Shown one piece after another: positions 30,637-39,830 of a stretch of 64,000 nt of DNA; position 1 is the stretch's first letter; the number at the start of each line of letters is the position of its first letter. Source of the stretch: Bradyrhizobium sp. AZCC 2176 (GTDB taxonomy: Bacteria > Pseudomonadota > Alphaproteobacteria > Rhizobiales > Xanthobacteraceae); NCBI RefSeq assembly GCF_036924645.1, contig NZ_JAZHRX010000001.1:6909501-6973500 (forward strand), read 5' to 3'. Position numbers and translations under genes: made by a program. The notes below the pieces were generated by a model. The model did no database searches. It saw nothing but the letters and a program-made list of their open reading frames with translations, and was not told where the DNA came from.

Positions 30637-31026
30637 TCAGTAGTAGCGGCGCAGTACGCGCTGGCCGTGGTAGTAGCGCGCCGCGTAGCCGTGGTGGTGG
30701 CGGTGATAGTAGCGGTGCGCGCGGTAATACGGACGGTTGTAGCCATAACCGTAGCCGGAGATCGAGCTTTCGCGATAGACCGGACGCGGCGCCCAGTTGC
30801 CGGGACCGGTATAGGTCGGGCCCTGGTTGACCCAGTAATATTGCTGCTCCGGATCGGGCAGACGTTCGCGCACCCAGCCGCCGCAGGGGCTACAGCCGGC
30901 GTAGCCATAGGTCACGAGCGGCGCAACATAGACCGGCTCGGCGCAAGGGGTGTAACCGCAAGCCATCGCGGGCGCTGCAACCATGACGGCGACTGCCGCT
31001 ATCAATCCTTTAAATATCTGACGCAT
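30637..31026 (-). CDS. Small secreted Tyr/His-rich protein
   Basis: This 129-residue protein has a signal peptide (MRQIFKGLIAAVAVMVAAPA, cleaved near AMA-CGY). The mature part has four Cys (CGYTPCAEP, CSPCGGW) and a C-terminal Tyr/His/Arg-rich tail (GYGYGYNRPYYRAHRYYHRH). The Cys pairs suggest disulfides and the His-rich tail suggests metal or surface binding, but no function is known. It starts 32 nt after the next secreted-protein gene and is probably cotranscribed. Confidence 0.75.
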   Translation of the reverse strand: MRQIFKGLIAAVAVMVAAPAMACGYTPCAEPVYVAPLVTYGYAGCSPCGGWVRERLPDPEQQYYWVNQGPTYTGPGNWAPRPVYRESSISGYGYGYNRPYYRAHRYYHRHHHGYAARYYHGQRVLRRYY

Positions 31027-31058
31027 TACTCTCTCCTGTCGGTGTTTAATTGGTCTTC

Positions 31059-31517
31059 TTAACGTGGAAGGTGCGGCCCGCGCCGGTCATAGTTCGGCGC
31101 GTAGATGATCTCGGGCGGATTGACGGGCACGTTGGACTGCGCCGGCAGCGGCGCCGATTGCGCCGACCAGGACTCGTGATAGCTCTCAGCCGGCTGCGGC
31201 AATCTGCGGTTCGCCGCCGGCTCGATTTCCAGCCGCCCGTAACCGGGCATGCGGCCGGCGCTCGGATAGTAATGACCGACGCGCGGCACCGGATCGACAT
31301 AGCGGCCACCGTAGATGGTCGGCTCGACATGGGTGCCCTTGCCCAGCCCCCAATCGCCCTCGACCACCGCATAGGAGGCGTCGACGCCGTTAATGATGAT
31401 GGGTACGTCGGGTCGGCCCGGGATCACGATCTCGAAGCCACCACCGGCAAAAGCCGTCGACGTCATCGCCGCCAAAATTGCCAGTGTCGAGGCAACGCGC
31501 ATCGCTCGGGATCCCAT
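31059..31517 (-). CDS. Small secreted hypothetical protein
   Basis: The protein has 152 residues from ATG 31517 (MGSRAMRVASTLAILAAMTS); an internal ATG at 31502 is the alternative. A signal peptide ends near TAFA-GGG. The mature part is Pro/Gly/Tyr-rich (RYVDPVPRVGHYYPSAGRMP) with no recognised domain. It lies upstream of the Tyr/His-rich secreted gene, suggesting a two-gene envelope unit. Confidence 0.7.
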   Translation of the reverse strand: MGSRAMRVASTLAILAAMTSTAFAGGGFEIVIPGRPDVPIIINGVDASYAVVEGDWGLGKGTHVEPTIYGGRYVDPVPRVGHYYPSAGRMPGYGRLEIEPAANRRLPQPAESYHESWSAQSAPLPAQSNVPVNPPEIIYAPNYDRRGPHLPR

Positions 31518-31740
31518 TTTCCTGGAGTCCCAATTTAATCCAGCACGCCGCTTCAAGGGTTAAGGCGGCCGGCCAAACTGCGGGTAAGGCTAACGCGCCA
31601 GCATGGATCGCCGCGCAATTGCGAGAAATGCCGCTATCCAAACGTTAACGCCTCGACCCCGGCCGCCTGATCGATTGTCATTTGCGCTGACATATCGCAC
31701 CATCCCGCCGCTCGCCCGCTTCCTCCTAACGCCAGCCGAA

Positions 31741-33387
31741 ATGCCTGAAATGACGACCAAAACGCCTGCGAAGAACGTGCTCTGGATCATGTGCGACCAG
31801 CTTCGCTACGACTACCTCGGCTGCACCGGGCACGCGATCCTGAAGACGCCGAACATCGACGCGATGGCCGAGCGCGGCGTGCTGTTTTCGAACGCCTATG
31901 TGCAGTCGCCGATCTGCGGGCCGTCGCGGATGTCGTTCTATACCGGCCGCTATATGCGCTCGCACGGCTCGCACTGGAACGGCTGGCCGTTGCGCGTCGG
32001 CGAACCTACGCTTGGCGATCACTTAAAGAAGATTGGCGTCCGCAACGTGCTGGTCGGCAAGACGCATATGGCGCCCGACCTCGAAGGGCTGAAGAATCTC
32101 GGCATCCCCCAGGACTCGATCATCGGCGTGCATGTGTCGGAATGCGGGTTCGAGCCCTATGAGCGCGACGACGGCCTGCATCCGACGGGACGGCCGCGCC
32201 CAGCCTACGACAGTTATTTGCGCCAGCACGGCTATGACGCGCCCAATCCGTGGGAGCACTGGGCCAATTCCGGCGCGGCCGAGGATGGGAGCGTGCAGAA
32301 CGGCTGGCTATTGGTGCATGCCGACAAGGCGGCGCGCGTGCCGCACGAACATTCCGAGACGCCCTACATGACGCGGCGCGCGATGGATTTCATTACCGAG
32401 GCCGAGGACGACGGAAGGCCATGGTGCCTGCATCTGTCCTACATCAAGCCGCACTGGCCCTATATCGCGCCGGAGCCCTACGCCAGCATGTACGGGCCTG
32501 AGGACGTGCAGCCGGTGATCCGCTCGCAAGAGGAACGCGCCAACGCGCATCCGGTGTTCGCCGCCTATATGGACATGCGCTACTCCCGCAACATGTCGCG
32601 CAACGAAGCGCGCGAAAAGGTCATCCCGACCTATATGGGCCTGATCAAGCAGATCGACGACCAGATGGGCGTCCTGATGCAATTCCTCGAAGCGCGCGGC
32701 CTGCTCGACACCACCATGATCGTGTTCACCTCGGACCATGGCGACTATCTCGGCGACCACTGGATGGGCGAGAAGGATCTGTTCCACGAGCAATCGGCCA
32801 AGATTCCACTGATCGTGATCGATCCCTCCTCTGCTGCCGACAATACGCGCGGCACGGTGAGCGATGCACTGGTCGAAGCGATCGACCTGGCGCCGACCTT
32901 CCTCGATTATTTCGGCGGCAATCCGCCGGACCACATTCTGGAAGGACGTTCGCTGCTGCCGCTCTTGCATGGCAAACAGCCGGCTGATTGGCGCAAGGCA
33001 GTGTTCTCCGAATACGACTACGCCATGCAGGACGTCCGCGTGATGCTGAACCAGCCAATCGAGCGCTGCCGCCTGTTCATGGTGTTCGACGGCCGCTGGA
33101 AGTTCATTCACGCCTCCGGCTTCCGGCCGATGCTCTACGACCTCGAAGCCGATCCGCAGGAATTGACCGACCGCGGCGCCGACCCCGCCTGCGCCGAGAT
33201 CGTGGCGCGGCTGCAATCGGAGCTGTTCGACTGGGCGCTGCATCCGAAAATGCACATCACTACGCCGAATGCGAAGATCGCGGCGTATGCGGCCCAGCAA
33301 TTGCAGGTCAAGAACGGCGTCCTGATCGGCATCTGGGACGAAGCCGAGCTCGGCGCCATCAGGGAGAAGATGGGGATGAAGCCTTGA
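31741..33387 (+). CDS. Sulfatase / phosphonate-ester hydrolase family (formylglycine type)
   Basis: This 548-residue enzyme is in the alkaline-phosphatase superfamily. The maturation motif is C59-G-P-S-R63, where Cys would be turned into formylglycine, and the metal residues include D19 (MCDQLR) and FTSDHGDYLGDHWMG. There is no signal peptide, which argues for a cytosolic phospho- or sulfo-ester hydrolase. The start at 31741 has a weak ribosome-binding site; ATG 31750 is possible. No formylglycine-generating enzyme gene is in the window. Confidence 0.88.
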   Translation: MPEMTTKTPAKNVLWIMCDQLRYDYLGCTGHAILKTPNIDAMAERGVLFSNAYVQSPICGPSRMSFYTGRYMRSHGSHWNGWPLRVGEPTLGDHLKKIGVRNVLVGKTHMAPDLEGLKNLGIPQDSIIGVHVSECGFEPYERDDGLHPTGRPRPAYDSYLRQHGYDAPNPWEHWANSGAAEDGSVQNGWLLVHADKAARVPHEHSETPYMTRRAMDFITEAEDDGRPWCLHLSYIKPHWPYIAPEPYASMYGPEDVQPVIRSQEERANAHPVFAAYMDMRYSRNMSRNEAREKVIPTYMGLIKQIDDQMGVLMQFLEARGLLDTTMIVFTSDHGDYLGDHWMGEKDLFHEQSAKIPLIVIDPSSAADNTRGTVSDALVEAIDLAPTFLDYFGGNPPDHILEGRSLLPLLHGKQPADWRKAVFSEYDYAMQDVRVMLNQPIERCRLFMVFDGRWKFIHASGFRPMLYDLEADPQELTDRGADPACAEIVARLQSELFDWALHPKMHITTPNAKIAAYAAQQLQVKNGVLIGIWDEAELGAIREKMGMKP

Positions 33388-33582
33388 GAGCCGATTCGCA
33401 CGCGTGAATCGCGTTCTGCTCCGGGCACGTAGCGAAAACCATTGAGCAGCCTGGAACCTGGTGTTGCGGCGGAGACACGTCGTGCCGACAAATTGCGGCT
33501 GCTCGCCCCGCCCTTGTTGCAGTTCCGAGCACGCGGACGCTACGGTCGCCCGGAAACACTTCCGAGCCCTTCGAGGAGAGCC

Positions 33583-34338
33583 ATGAAGCCATATCGCGGC
33601 GACGCTGGATTTGACGGCTGGCCATCCTTTGTCCGCCGGGCATTGCGGCGTCGACTGCAAACGATAGCGATCGCAGTCTTGTTGCTCCTGCCAATCGGCG
33701 CAAACGCCGCGCTGGCAATGCCGAATTCCGCGTCGGCAGCTTCGACTGCTCATGTCTATCTGCTCCGCGGCGTGCTCAATATCTTTTCCCTGGGTCTCGA
33801 TGACATTGCGGCACAACTGCGGGCGCAGGGCATCCCGGTCACTGTCGCGAACTTCGCCTCCTGGTCGTCGCTCGCCGACGAAGCCGCCGCCGGATACAAG
33901 AGTGGCAGGATCAAGACCATCATTCTGGTCGGGCATTCCTCGGGCGCGACCGCGCTGCCCGATATGGTCGCCAAGCTTGATCAGCTCGGCGCTCCCGTGA
34001 AGCTGGCAATTGGCCTGGATTCGGTGTTTCGCACCAGCCTCTCGGGGCGCGTGGGACGCTATATAAACTTTTACATCGCCAACGGCGCCGGCACGGCGGT
34101 CGTGAAAACCGGACAATTCCAGGGCAAGCTCGAGAATGTGAATGTGCAGGACGTGCCTGGCGTCGGGCACATGTCCATCGAAAAGAACCAGATCATGCAG
34201 CGGAAGGTGATCAGCGAGATCGACGCCGTCGTCTTCGGCCGATCTGCACCAGCTTCGGGAACGCAGAAACCGCGGCAGCCTCGAGCGGCAAGCGCGGCGA
34301 GACCTGGCATGGCAAGCACCGCAGCGGTACGCCAGTAG
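33583..34338 (+). CDS. Secreted lipase-like alpha/beta-hydrolase
   Basis: The protein has 251 residues from ATG 33583, preceded by GAGGAGAGCC. A long signal segment (RRRLQTIAIAVLLLLPIGANA) is followed by VYLLRGVLNIFSLGLDDIAA. The nucleophile elbow is GHSSG with S119, and the His of VGHMSIEK is the likely triad His. The tail is Ala/Arg/Pro-rich. It is paralogous to the next gene with the active Ser at the same residue number. The substrate is unknown. Confidence 0.75.
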   Translation: MKPYRGDAGFDGWPSFVRRALRRRLQTIAIAVLLLLPIGANAALAMPNSASAASTAHVYLLRGVLNIFSLGLDDIAAQLRAQGIPVTVANFASWSSLADEAAAGYKSGRIKTIILVGHSSGATALPDMVAKLDQLGAPVKLAIGLDSVFRTSLSGRVGRYINFYIANGAGTAVVKTGQFQGKLENVNVQDVPGVGHMSIEKNQIMQRKVISEIDAVVFGRSAPASGTQKPRQPRAASAARPGMASTAAVRQ

Positions 34339-34483
34339 TTCAGGTGGCTGTCGCCAAGCGACGAGCGCCGCAAATTCTGCCAATTCCTCGACGATAGATC
34401 ACCGGCAGAGCGCCGGGTGGCGTGGCCTGCCGGCTTTCATGGTCCGGCGTGCCTTTGCGCCTGAAATCGCGGGCGAAAAGCGT

Positions 34484-35422
34484 ATGAGAAGTTCGACGCA
34501 GGTTACGGCCGTGGTGATCTGGGCGGCTCTTTCCGCCTGCATCTTCTCAGCCATTTGCAATCCGGCGCTCGCCGGGCCGGTCGCACGCTCGACCGATGCT
34601 ACCGCGACAAGCGTTCCTGTCGCACCGCCAGCCGCGGCCCAGCCGCAGGCGCGCGTCTACTTGTTCCGCGGCGCGCTCGGGCCGATCTTTTCGCGCGGGA
34701 TGGACCACCTGACCAAGCGCCTCGAAGAGGCCGGCATCCGGGCGGACGTCTACGAATTCACCATTTGCCGGCTGATCGCCGATCAGGCCATCCGTGATTT
34801 CCGTGACAATCCCGCTCCGATCGTCCTGATCGGTCATTCGATGGGCGGACTTTGCGCCTTGACGTTTGCCGGGATACTGAAGTCCGAAAACATCCAGGTA
34901 AGCTTGGTGGTCACCATCGATCCGGCTCACGCAAGCCCGAAGGTGCCGCTGAACGTCGAGCGTTACATCAACATTTTCCTGTCTGACAGCGTATTGGGCG
35001 GCGGCGATGTGGTGGCGGAGCCGGGTTACCAGGGCCACTACGCGAGCTTCGATTTAAAGGAGCACGAGGAAGTCACCCACATCAACATCGACAAGATGGA
35101 TTCCATCCACGAGCAATTGGTGGCAGCAATTGCGCAACTTACGACGACGCCTTTGGCGGCCAAAGGTGAGGCAGTGCCGCTGCGCTACGTCGTTCCACCC
35201 GATGCGCCGCTTGAGCTGTGGGACAGCGGCACGCAGCAATTCGCCCGTTCGGGCGATACCTTGCAGCGGCTTGCGGCACTTAACCGTGTGCCGCTGTGGT
35301 CACTTACGCAGGCCAATCAGTACTCGGACAGTGCTCCGCTGTCAGTTGGCCAGCGCATCCTGGTCCCGCGCCGTCTTGCCACACCGGTCGCGACATCGGC
35401 GGCGGCGCGACCGAAACGGTAG
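34484..35422 (+). CDS. Secreted lipase-like hydrolase with C-terminal LysM domain
   Basis: The protein has 312 residues from ATG 34484 (MRSSTQVTAVVIWAALSACI). After the signal peptide come VYLFRGALGPIFSRGMDHL, the elbow GHSMGG with S119, and H199 in VTHINID. Residues 253-296 form a LysM repeat (FARSGDTLQRLAALNRVPLW, ending GQRILVPRR), which would bind peptidoglycan. Start choice is based on the signal peptide; the ribosome-binding site is weak and ATG 34439 is in frame. It is a tandem paralogue of the gene at 33583. Confidence 0.8.
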   Translation: MRSSTQVTAVVIWAALSACIFSAICNPALAGPVARSTDATATSVPVAPPAAAQPQARVYLFRGALGPIFSRGMDHLTKRLEEAGIRADVYEFTICRLIADQAIRDFRDNPAPIVLIGHSMGGLCALTFAGILKSENIQVSLVVTIDPAHASPKVPLNVERYINIFLSDSVLGGGDVVAEPGYQGHYASFDLKEHEEVTHINIDKMDSIHEQLVAAIAQLTTTPLAAKGEAVPLRYVVPPDAPLELWDSGTQQFARSGDTLQRLAALNRVPLWSLTQANQYSDSAPLSVGQRILVPRRLATPVATSAAARPKR

Positions 35423-35443
35423 CCTGCAGAATATTCTGCGGTG

Positions 35444-36070
35444 TCAGGTGCGCGGCAGGAACGGAATCAGCATCGGAACGCGACGGCAATACGATCCATA
35501 GGCATCCGCACCGAGTTCCGCCGTGAGGAAGCCTTCCTCCATGCGGGCCTTCAACCCCATCCCCAGCGAGATCAGCACCGCACCCAGCATCGCGGTCACT
35601 GTTCCGATCGCAATACCCGTCACCAGCATCCCCGCAATAAGCCCGGTATAGATCGGGTGGCGCACCAGCCCGTACGGGCCGGTATCAATGACCTGATGGC
35701 CTTCCTTGTGCGTGATCGCGTTCGACCAGAACCGTCCAAGATGAATTCTCCCCCACCATGTGAACGAGATCCCCGCAAGAACAAGGCCCGCCAGCACATA
35801 GACGCCAAGGCTGCCGAACTGCCAAAGCGGCTTTTCCCCCAGGACCCTGCCAGTCCATGGCAAGAAAAGAATGGCTCCTGCAAGAATCGGGAAGCGATAC
35901 TTCCACGACTCCAGGGTCATCACGTGTTTTTTCGTTTGCCCGGACCAGAACGACGCCAAAACCCAACTGATGACCCACAAAATCCAGATTAGGGCGAGCA
36001 ACTGTGTGGGCCAGGTAGCGGTCCAGCCACTCCAGGCGAAAGCTAGCCATTGACCAGGAACGTGCAGCAT
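35444..36070 (-). CDS. Isoprenylcysteine carboxylmethyltransferase-family membrane protein
   Basis: This 208-residue integral membrane protein has about five hydrophobic spans and the family's SAM-site end: GPYGLVRHPIYTGLIAGMLV with the conserved RHPIY, then the late Glu-rich EEGFLTAELGADAYGSYCRR. Bacterial members methylate unknown lipids or small molecules. It starts 28 nt after the epimerase gene and probably shares its transcript. Confidence 0.87.
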   Translation of the reverse strand: MLHVPGQWLAFAWSGWTATWPTQLLALIWILWVISWVLASFWSGQTKKHVMTLESWKYRFPILAGAILFLPWTGRVLGEKPLWQFGSLGVYVLAGLVLAGISFTWWGRIHLGRFWSNAITHKEGHQVIDTGPYGLVRHPIYTGLIAGMLVTGIAIGTVTAMLGAVLISLGMGLKARMEEGFLTAELGADAYGSYCRRVPMLIPFLPRT

Positions 36071-36098
36071 GTCAGCGGACCTTTAATGAGCGATTGAA

Positions 36099-37148
36099 TC
36101 AACCGCTAAGTCGGCGCTCGATGTGAAACGATTGAGCGCGACTGTTTGGCGTTGAGCTCCATTCAGGCTGATGGTGGCCGTCATCAAGCAGATGCGCAAT
36201 GGTTTCCCGCAATACAGGTTCGACGGGGCCCGGCGCATAGCCCAGATCTCGTTGTGCCTTCTTGATCGACAAGGCCTCCGCCCGCAACGCGATACGGACG
36301 CCTTCGGCCGTACCGGAGGGAGCCCGGCGTGTCACGTGATCGGCGATGAACTCCAGCACTGCAGTGGCGATTAGACCGGCTCGGCCGGGAACTCGAACGC
36401 GTCGGGCTCGATGGCCGCTGATGGTTGCCATGAGTTCGAGAACTTGTCTGAGCGGCATGCTTTCGCCACCGAGAATGTAGCGATGTCCAGCTTGTCCGCG
36501 TTCCATGGCAAGCACCAGCCCTTCGGCGGCGTCGCGCACATCGACGAGGTTCACGGCAAAATCAAGATACAACTGAAGACGTCGGCCGAGAAAATGCCGG
36601 AGCATCGCCATCGGCGGGGTGACGTTGTGGTCACGAGGCCCGACGGGCATGGTGGGACAGCCAATAACCACCGGATATCCGGATGCCGCCGCTTGCGTAG
36701 CGAACCGATCGGCGAGCATTTTCGAGCGCGTATACGGACCCGGCATGTCGTCCGCCAGCAACGCATCGTCTGCGGGAGCAGCCATCGACGGCGAGGCACG
36801 GAACAGAATGGACTCCGTCGAGCAGTGCAGAACGCGCTTTATGCCACGTTTGCGCGCCGTCCCAATGACGATCTCGGTTCCACCGTAATTGACGGTGTGA
36901 AAATCAGCTTTCCGCGGCAGCCACATCCCCGGCAAGCCAGCCAGGTGATAGACCTCGTGGACCCCGTCCATCGCTCGGTCCACGAGGTCGCGATCAAGTA
37001 CCGATCCCCCGACATACTGAACCTGCGGCAAGGCGCGGGGCGGTGGCTGAAGATCGAGGACCCTGACCTGCCGGCCTCGCGCTATCAGCGCGGAGACCAG
37101 GTGCTTTCCGATGAACCCACTGCCGCCGGTGACCAGTATACGCGTCAT
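36099..37148 (-). CDS. NAD-dependent epimerase/dehydratase (HpnA-like)
   Basis: This 349-residue extended SDR starts at ATG 37148 (MTRILVTGGSGFIGKHLVSA); the open frame runs further upstream but overlaps the previous gene. The cofactor motif is TGGSGFIG, the active-site pair is in YTRSK, and NYGGTEIVIGTARKRGIKR is typical of the hopanoid-associated sugar epimerase and dihydroflavonol reductase group. It begins 10 nt after the Mpo1-like gene. A lipid-linked sugar role is possible but unproved. Confidence 0.85.
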   Translation of the reverse strand: MTRILVTGGSGFIGKHLVSALIARGRQVRVLDLQPPPRALPQVQYVGGSVLDRDLVDRAMDGVHEVYHLAGLPGMWLPRKADFHTVNYGGTEIVIGTARKRGIKRVLHCSTESILFRASPSMAAPADDALLADDMPGPYTRSKMLADRFATQAAASGYPVVIGCPTMPVGPRDHNVTPPMAMLRHFLGRRLQLYLDFAVNLVDVRDAAEGLVLAMERGQAGHRYILGGESMPLRQVLELMATISGHRARRVRVPGRAGLIATAVLEFIADHVTRRAPSGTAEGVRIALRAEALSIKKAQRDLGYAPGPVEPVLRETIAHLLDDGHHQPEWSSTPNSRAQSFHIERRLSG

Positions 37149-37158
37149 GCTGCCGAGA

Positions 37159-37671
37159 TCACGATGCAGCACCTTGCGGATGCCCCTGAATGATGATGGC
37201 GAGATCGCGCCGAAAGCCCAGCGTGATAAACAGCTTGGCCATGACAAACATTGGTCCGAGCAACAGATGGGTCGGGTTGTCGACCAGCGCCGGCTGCCGT
37301 CGCTCGAACACGCGGTGTCCAACGATCTGCGATGCGACCCCAACGACAATCAGGATGGCCGTAAGTGACCACATGCCAGCAGTCGTCGCATGACCAACGA
37401 TCACGGCAGCGACCGAGAGCAACACGATTGCGGCCCCAAGGATCGCGGCTCCAAGCGCGAAGTCGAGCACGAACCAGTAGACGAGCACCGGTACGACAGC
37501 GACGGTCGCCGCGCTGGTTTGGAACCCGAATACGGTGATGGACCACAGGCTGAGCGGAAGAATAGCGGCCAGGAACAAGAACGCGATGCCGAAGACATGC
37601 ATCGCGCAATTCCAGGGGTCACGATGGTATTCAACGTAATCCGCAAGCTGCCGCCGAAAATATGAACCCAT
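37159..37671 (-). CDS. Mpo1-like (DUF962) membrane protein
   Basis: The protein has 170 residues from ATG 37671 (MGSYFRRQLADYVEYHRDPW). It has the DUF962 N-terminal HRDPWNCAMHVFG motif and four membrane spans, then PTHLLLGPMFVMAKL near the end. Yeast Mpo1 of this family is an Fe(II) dioxygenase for alpha-oxidation of 2-hydroxy fatty acids. It heads a three-gene minus-strand unit with the epimerase and the ICMT-family gene, which together suggest a lipid modification pathway. Confidence 0.82.
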   Translation of the reverse strand: MGSYFRRQLADYVEYHRDPWNCAMHVFGIAFLFLAAILPLSLWSITVFGFQTSAATVAVVPVLVYWFVLDFALGAAILGAAIVLLSVAAVIVGHATTAGMWSLTAILIVVGVASQIVGHRVFERRQPALVDNPTHLLLGPMFVMAKLFITLGFRRDLAIIIQGHPQGAAS

Positions 37672-38074
37672 GCGGTACTTATCCCCCTGCTGTCGGCACA
37701 CGCGGCTGGACGGAGTCAAGCAAAAACCCGGCGCACCTGCTTCGATGCCCAACTTCCATCAGAGACATAATGGTAGTTAAACTTGGGAATCATCATCAAG
37801 TCAAAGCGCGGACGCGGCTCGATTTCACGGCCCATCGAGCGCGAAGGCACTGCCAACGTTGACAAATCATGCAGTAATTCAGGCGACTAACACGGCATAG
37901 GGGCCTGAGGAACCGCCACGCGTTGCGATAATTTTTCCCGCAGGTGTTGCAGTTTAGCCGAGCAGTCATGATCGCTTGGTGAGTGCACACCCTACCCCGC
38001 GACGCTGATCATCGCGGTCATCCTTGGAGTCGAACGCAAATGCGCGCTGATCGGGATGAGGTCCGAGTTCGCTT
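37672..38074. other. Gap between Mpo1-like unit and Bug receptor
   Basis: No gene is supported in these 403 bases. The stretch should hold the promoter of the Mpo1-like operon and the 3' end of the receptor transcript, but I see no distinct terminator hairpin or consensus promoter. Confidence 0.35.
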
Positions 38075-39049
38075 CTAATTCGTAATCTTGTACCCCGTCG
38101 CCTTCACAATCGGCTGCCAGAACGCGGTGTTGGCGGCGAGCTCCTTCGTCAAGCCTTCGGGCGTCGAGCCGACCGGGATCAGGCCGATCGCGAGCAGCTT
38201 CTCCTTGACTTCGGGCTTGGCGAGCGCGGCGGCGGCCGCCTCGCTCAGTTTCTTCGCGAAATCGGATGACGCGGCCGCCGGCAGCCACATGCCGTACCAG
38301 GCGTCCGCCACCAGATCGACGCCACTCTCCTTCAGGGTTGGGGCATCAGGCAGGAACGGCGAACGCGTCTCGCTGCCGACCGCGAGAATCCGGATGTTGC
38401 CCGCGCGATGCTGCGGGATGGCATCGGTCAACGTGGAAATCGCAAACGGCATATGGCCGCCAACGAGGTCGTTGATGATCGGCGCGCTGCCGCGATAGGC
38501 CACGCGCGTCAACTTGATGCCCAGCGCCTGCTCGAGCCGCGATCCGCTAAAATGCGGAATGGTGCCGTTGCTGGGCACGCCGAACGTGGCCTGGTCCGGA
38601 TTGGCTTTCAGCCAGGCGACGAATTGCTTGAAGTCCTTGACCTCGGCCGGAACGGCCGTGCCGGCGAAGACACAGAACTCGAACCGCGCGAGATGGCTGA
38701 CCGGGACGAAATCCTTGGCCGAGTCGAAGCTCGGCGTCGTCTCGACCATCGGCAGCAGATACATCGTCGGCCCCGTGGTCACGAGGATGGTGGTGCCGTC
38801 GGGGTTGGCCCCCTTCACCGCCTTGATGCCGATCAGCCCGTCGCCGCCGGTGCGGTTTTCAACGATGACATTGCGATCGAGCAAAGGACTGATGTGCTGT
38901 GCCAGCAAGCGGCACAGCGCATCCCCGCCGCCGCCGGCCGCGAACGGAAAGATGATTTTGGTCAGCGGCCCCGATTGTGCGAACGCCTGGCCCGTCAATG
39001 CGGCCAACGAACATGCGGCGCTTCCGGCCAGAAAATCTCGGCGTTTCAT
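38075..39049 (-). CDS. Bug-family tripartite tricarboxylate transporter receptor
   Basis: This 324-residue periplasmic receptor has a twin-arginine-like signal (MKRRDFLAGSAACSLAALTG). The Bug domain includes KIIFPFAAGGGGDALCRLLA, VIVENRTGGDGLIGIKAV and the late VDLVADAWYGMWLPA. Family members bind carboxylates such as citrate or aromatic acids for TctAB permeases; no such permease is in the window. The start at 39049 has GGAGGAATGAG upstream. Confidence 0.92.
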   Translation of the reverse strand: MKRRDFLAGSAACSLAALTGQAFAQSGPLTKIIFPFAAGGGGDALCRLLAQHISPLLDRNVIVENRTGGDGLIGIKAVKGANPDGTTILVTTGPTMYLLPMVETTPSFDSAKDFVPVSHLARFEFCVFAGTAVPAEVKDFKQFVAWLKANPDQATFGVPSNGTIPHFSGSRLEQALGIKLTRVAYRGSAPIINDLVGGHMPFAISTLTDAIPQHRAGNIRILAVGSETRSPFLPDAPTLKESGVDLVADAWYGMWLPAAASSDFAKKLSEAAAAALAKPEVKEKLLAIGLIPVGSTPEGLTKELAANTAFWQPIVKATGYKITN

Positions 39050-39108
39050 CTCATTCCTCCGAACACTCTATAACTATTGATCGCCCACAGCGCCGAGGCG
39101 CCCCCGCG

Positions 39109-39804
39109 TCAGGCCCGCACCGTCTCGACCACGGTCATAATTCCGATCGCGACGGTGGCAAGCCCCACGGCCCCCTGCAGCCCGCGATTGGCCCAGGTGA
39201 GCGAGCGGGCGGAGACCGCAAGCGGCACCGCAATCGCCGTCGACAGCGCGCCCATGCCGATCATCGAGCCGACGCCGAACAGTGCGACATATCCGAGTCC
39301 GACCGCAGGACTGGAAGCCTGCGAAACCGCCAGCACCAGCAGCGCGGCCGAGCCCGCCATGCCGTGCATCAGGCCGACCAGCAGGGTACGCCAGCGAAAG
39401 CCATGGTCATGGGCATGCGCGGTGCGGGCATGCGGCGCGGTTTCGCCGGCATGGCTGTGGGCATGGAAATGCACCGTGCCGTCGCCATGGCCGTGTTGGT
39501 GAAAATGCACGCGGTCGCGCCACAGCCGCCACAGCACATGGGCGCCGAGGCCGACCAGCATGACACCGACGGCAGTCTCGATCGGCCGGGCGACGGTTTC
39601 AGGGATCGCGCGGCCGAGCAGGATGGCACAGCCTGCAAAGACGAACAGCGTCAGCGTGTGGCCGAGCCCCCAGGTCAGCCCGTGCTTGACGATATCGGCG
39701 ACATGGCTGCGGCGCGCGGCGATGCTGGAGACGGCGGCGATGTGATCGGCCTCGAGCGCATGCTGCATGCCCAGCAAAAAGCCCAGCCCAAGAATTCCGA
39801 ACAT
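39109..39804 (-). CDS. NiCoT/UreH-like metal permease with His-rich loop
   Basis: This 231-residue protein has about six hydrophobic spans. The first contains H15-ALEA-D20-H21, the HX4DH metal signature of nickel/cobalt permeases and UreH-type proteins. A cytoplasmic-looking loop at about residues 100-136 is very His-rich (HFHQHGHGDGTVHFHAHSHA). The second half repeats a GLMHGMAGSAALLVLAV segment. Nickel or cobalt transport is inferred; no urease or hydrogenase genes are nearby. Confidence 0.82.
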   Translation of the reverse strand: MFGILGLGFLLGMQHALEADHIAAVSSIAARRSHVADIVKHGLTWGLGHTLTLFVFAGCAILLGRAIPETVARPIETAVGVMLVGLGAHVLWRLWRDRVHFHQHGHGDGTVHFHAHSHAGETAPHARTAHAHDHGFRWRTLLVGLMHGMAGSAALLVLAVSQASSPAVGLGYVALFGVGSMIGMGALSTAIAVPLAVSARSLTWANRGLQGAVGLATVAIGIMTVVETVRA

Positions 39805-39830
39805 ACGCCCCCTACCCGTTGTATCAGTTG

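Noticed and set aside
32308..34383. Minus-strand 691-codon open frame
   Set aside because: It is antisense to the sulfatase and the first lipase-like gene, both with strong motifs.
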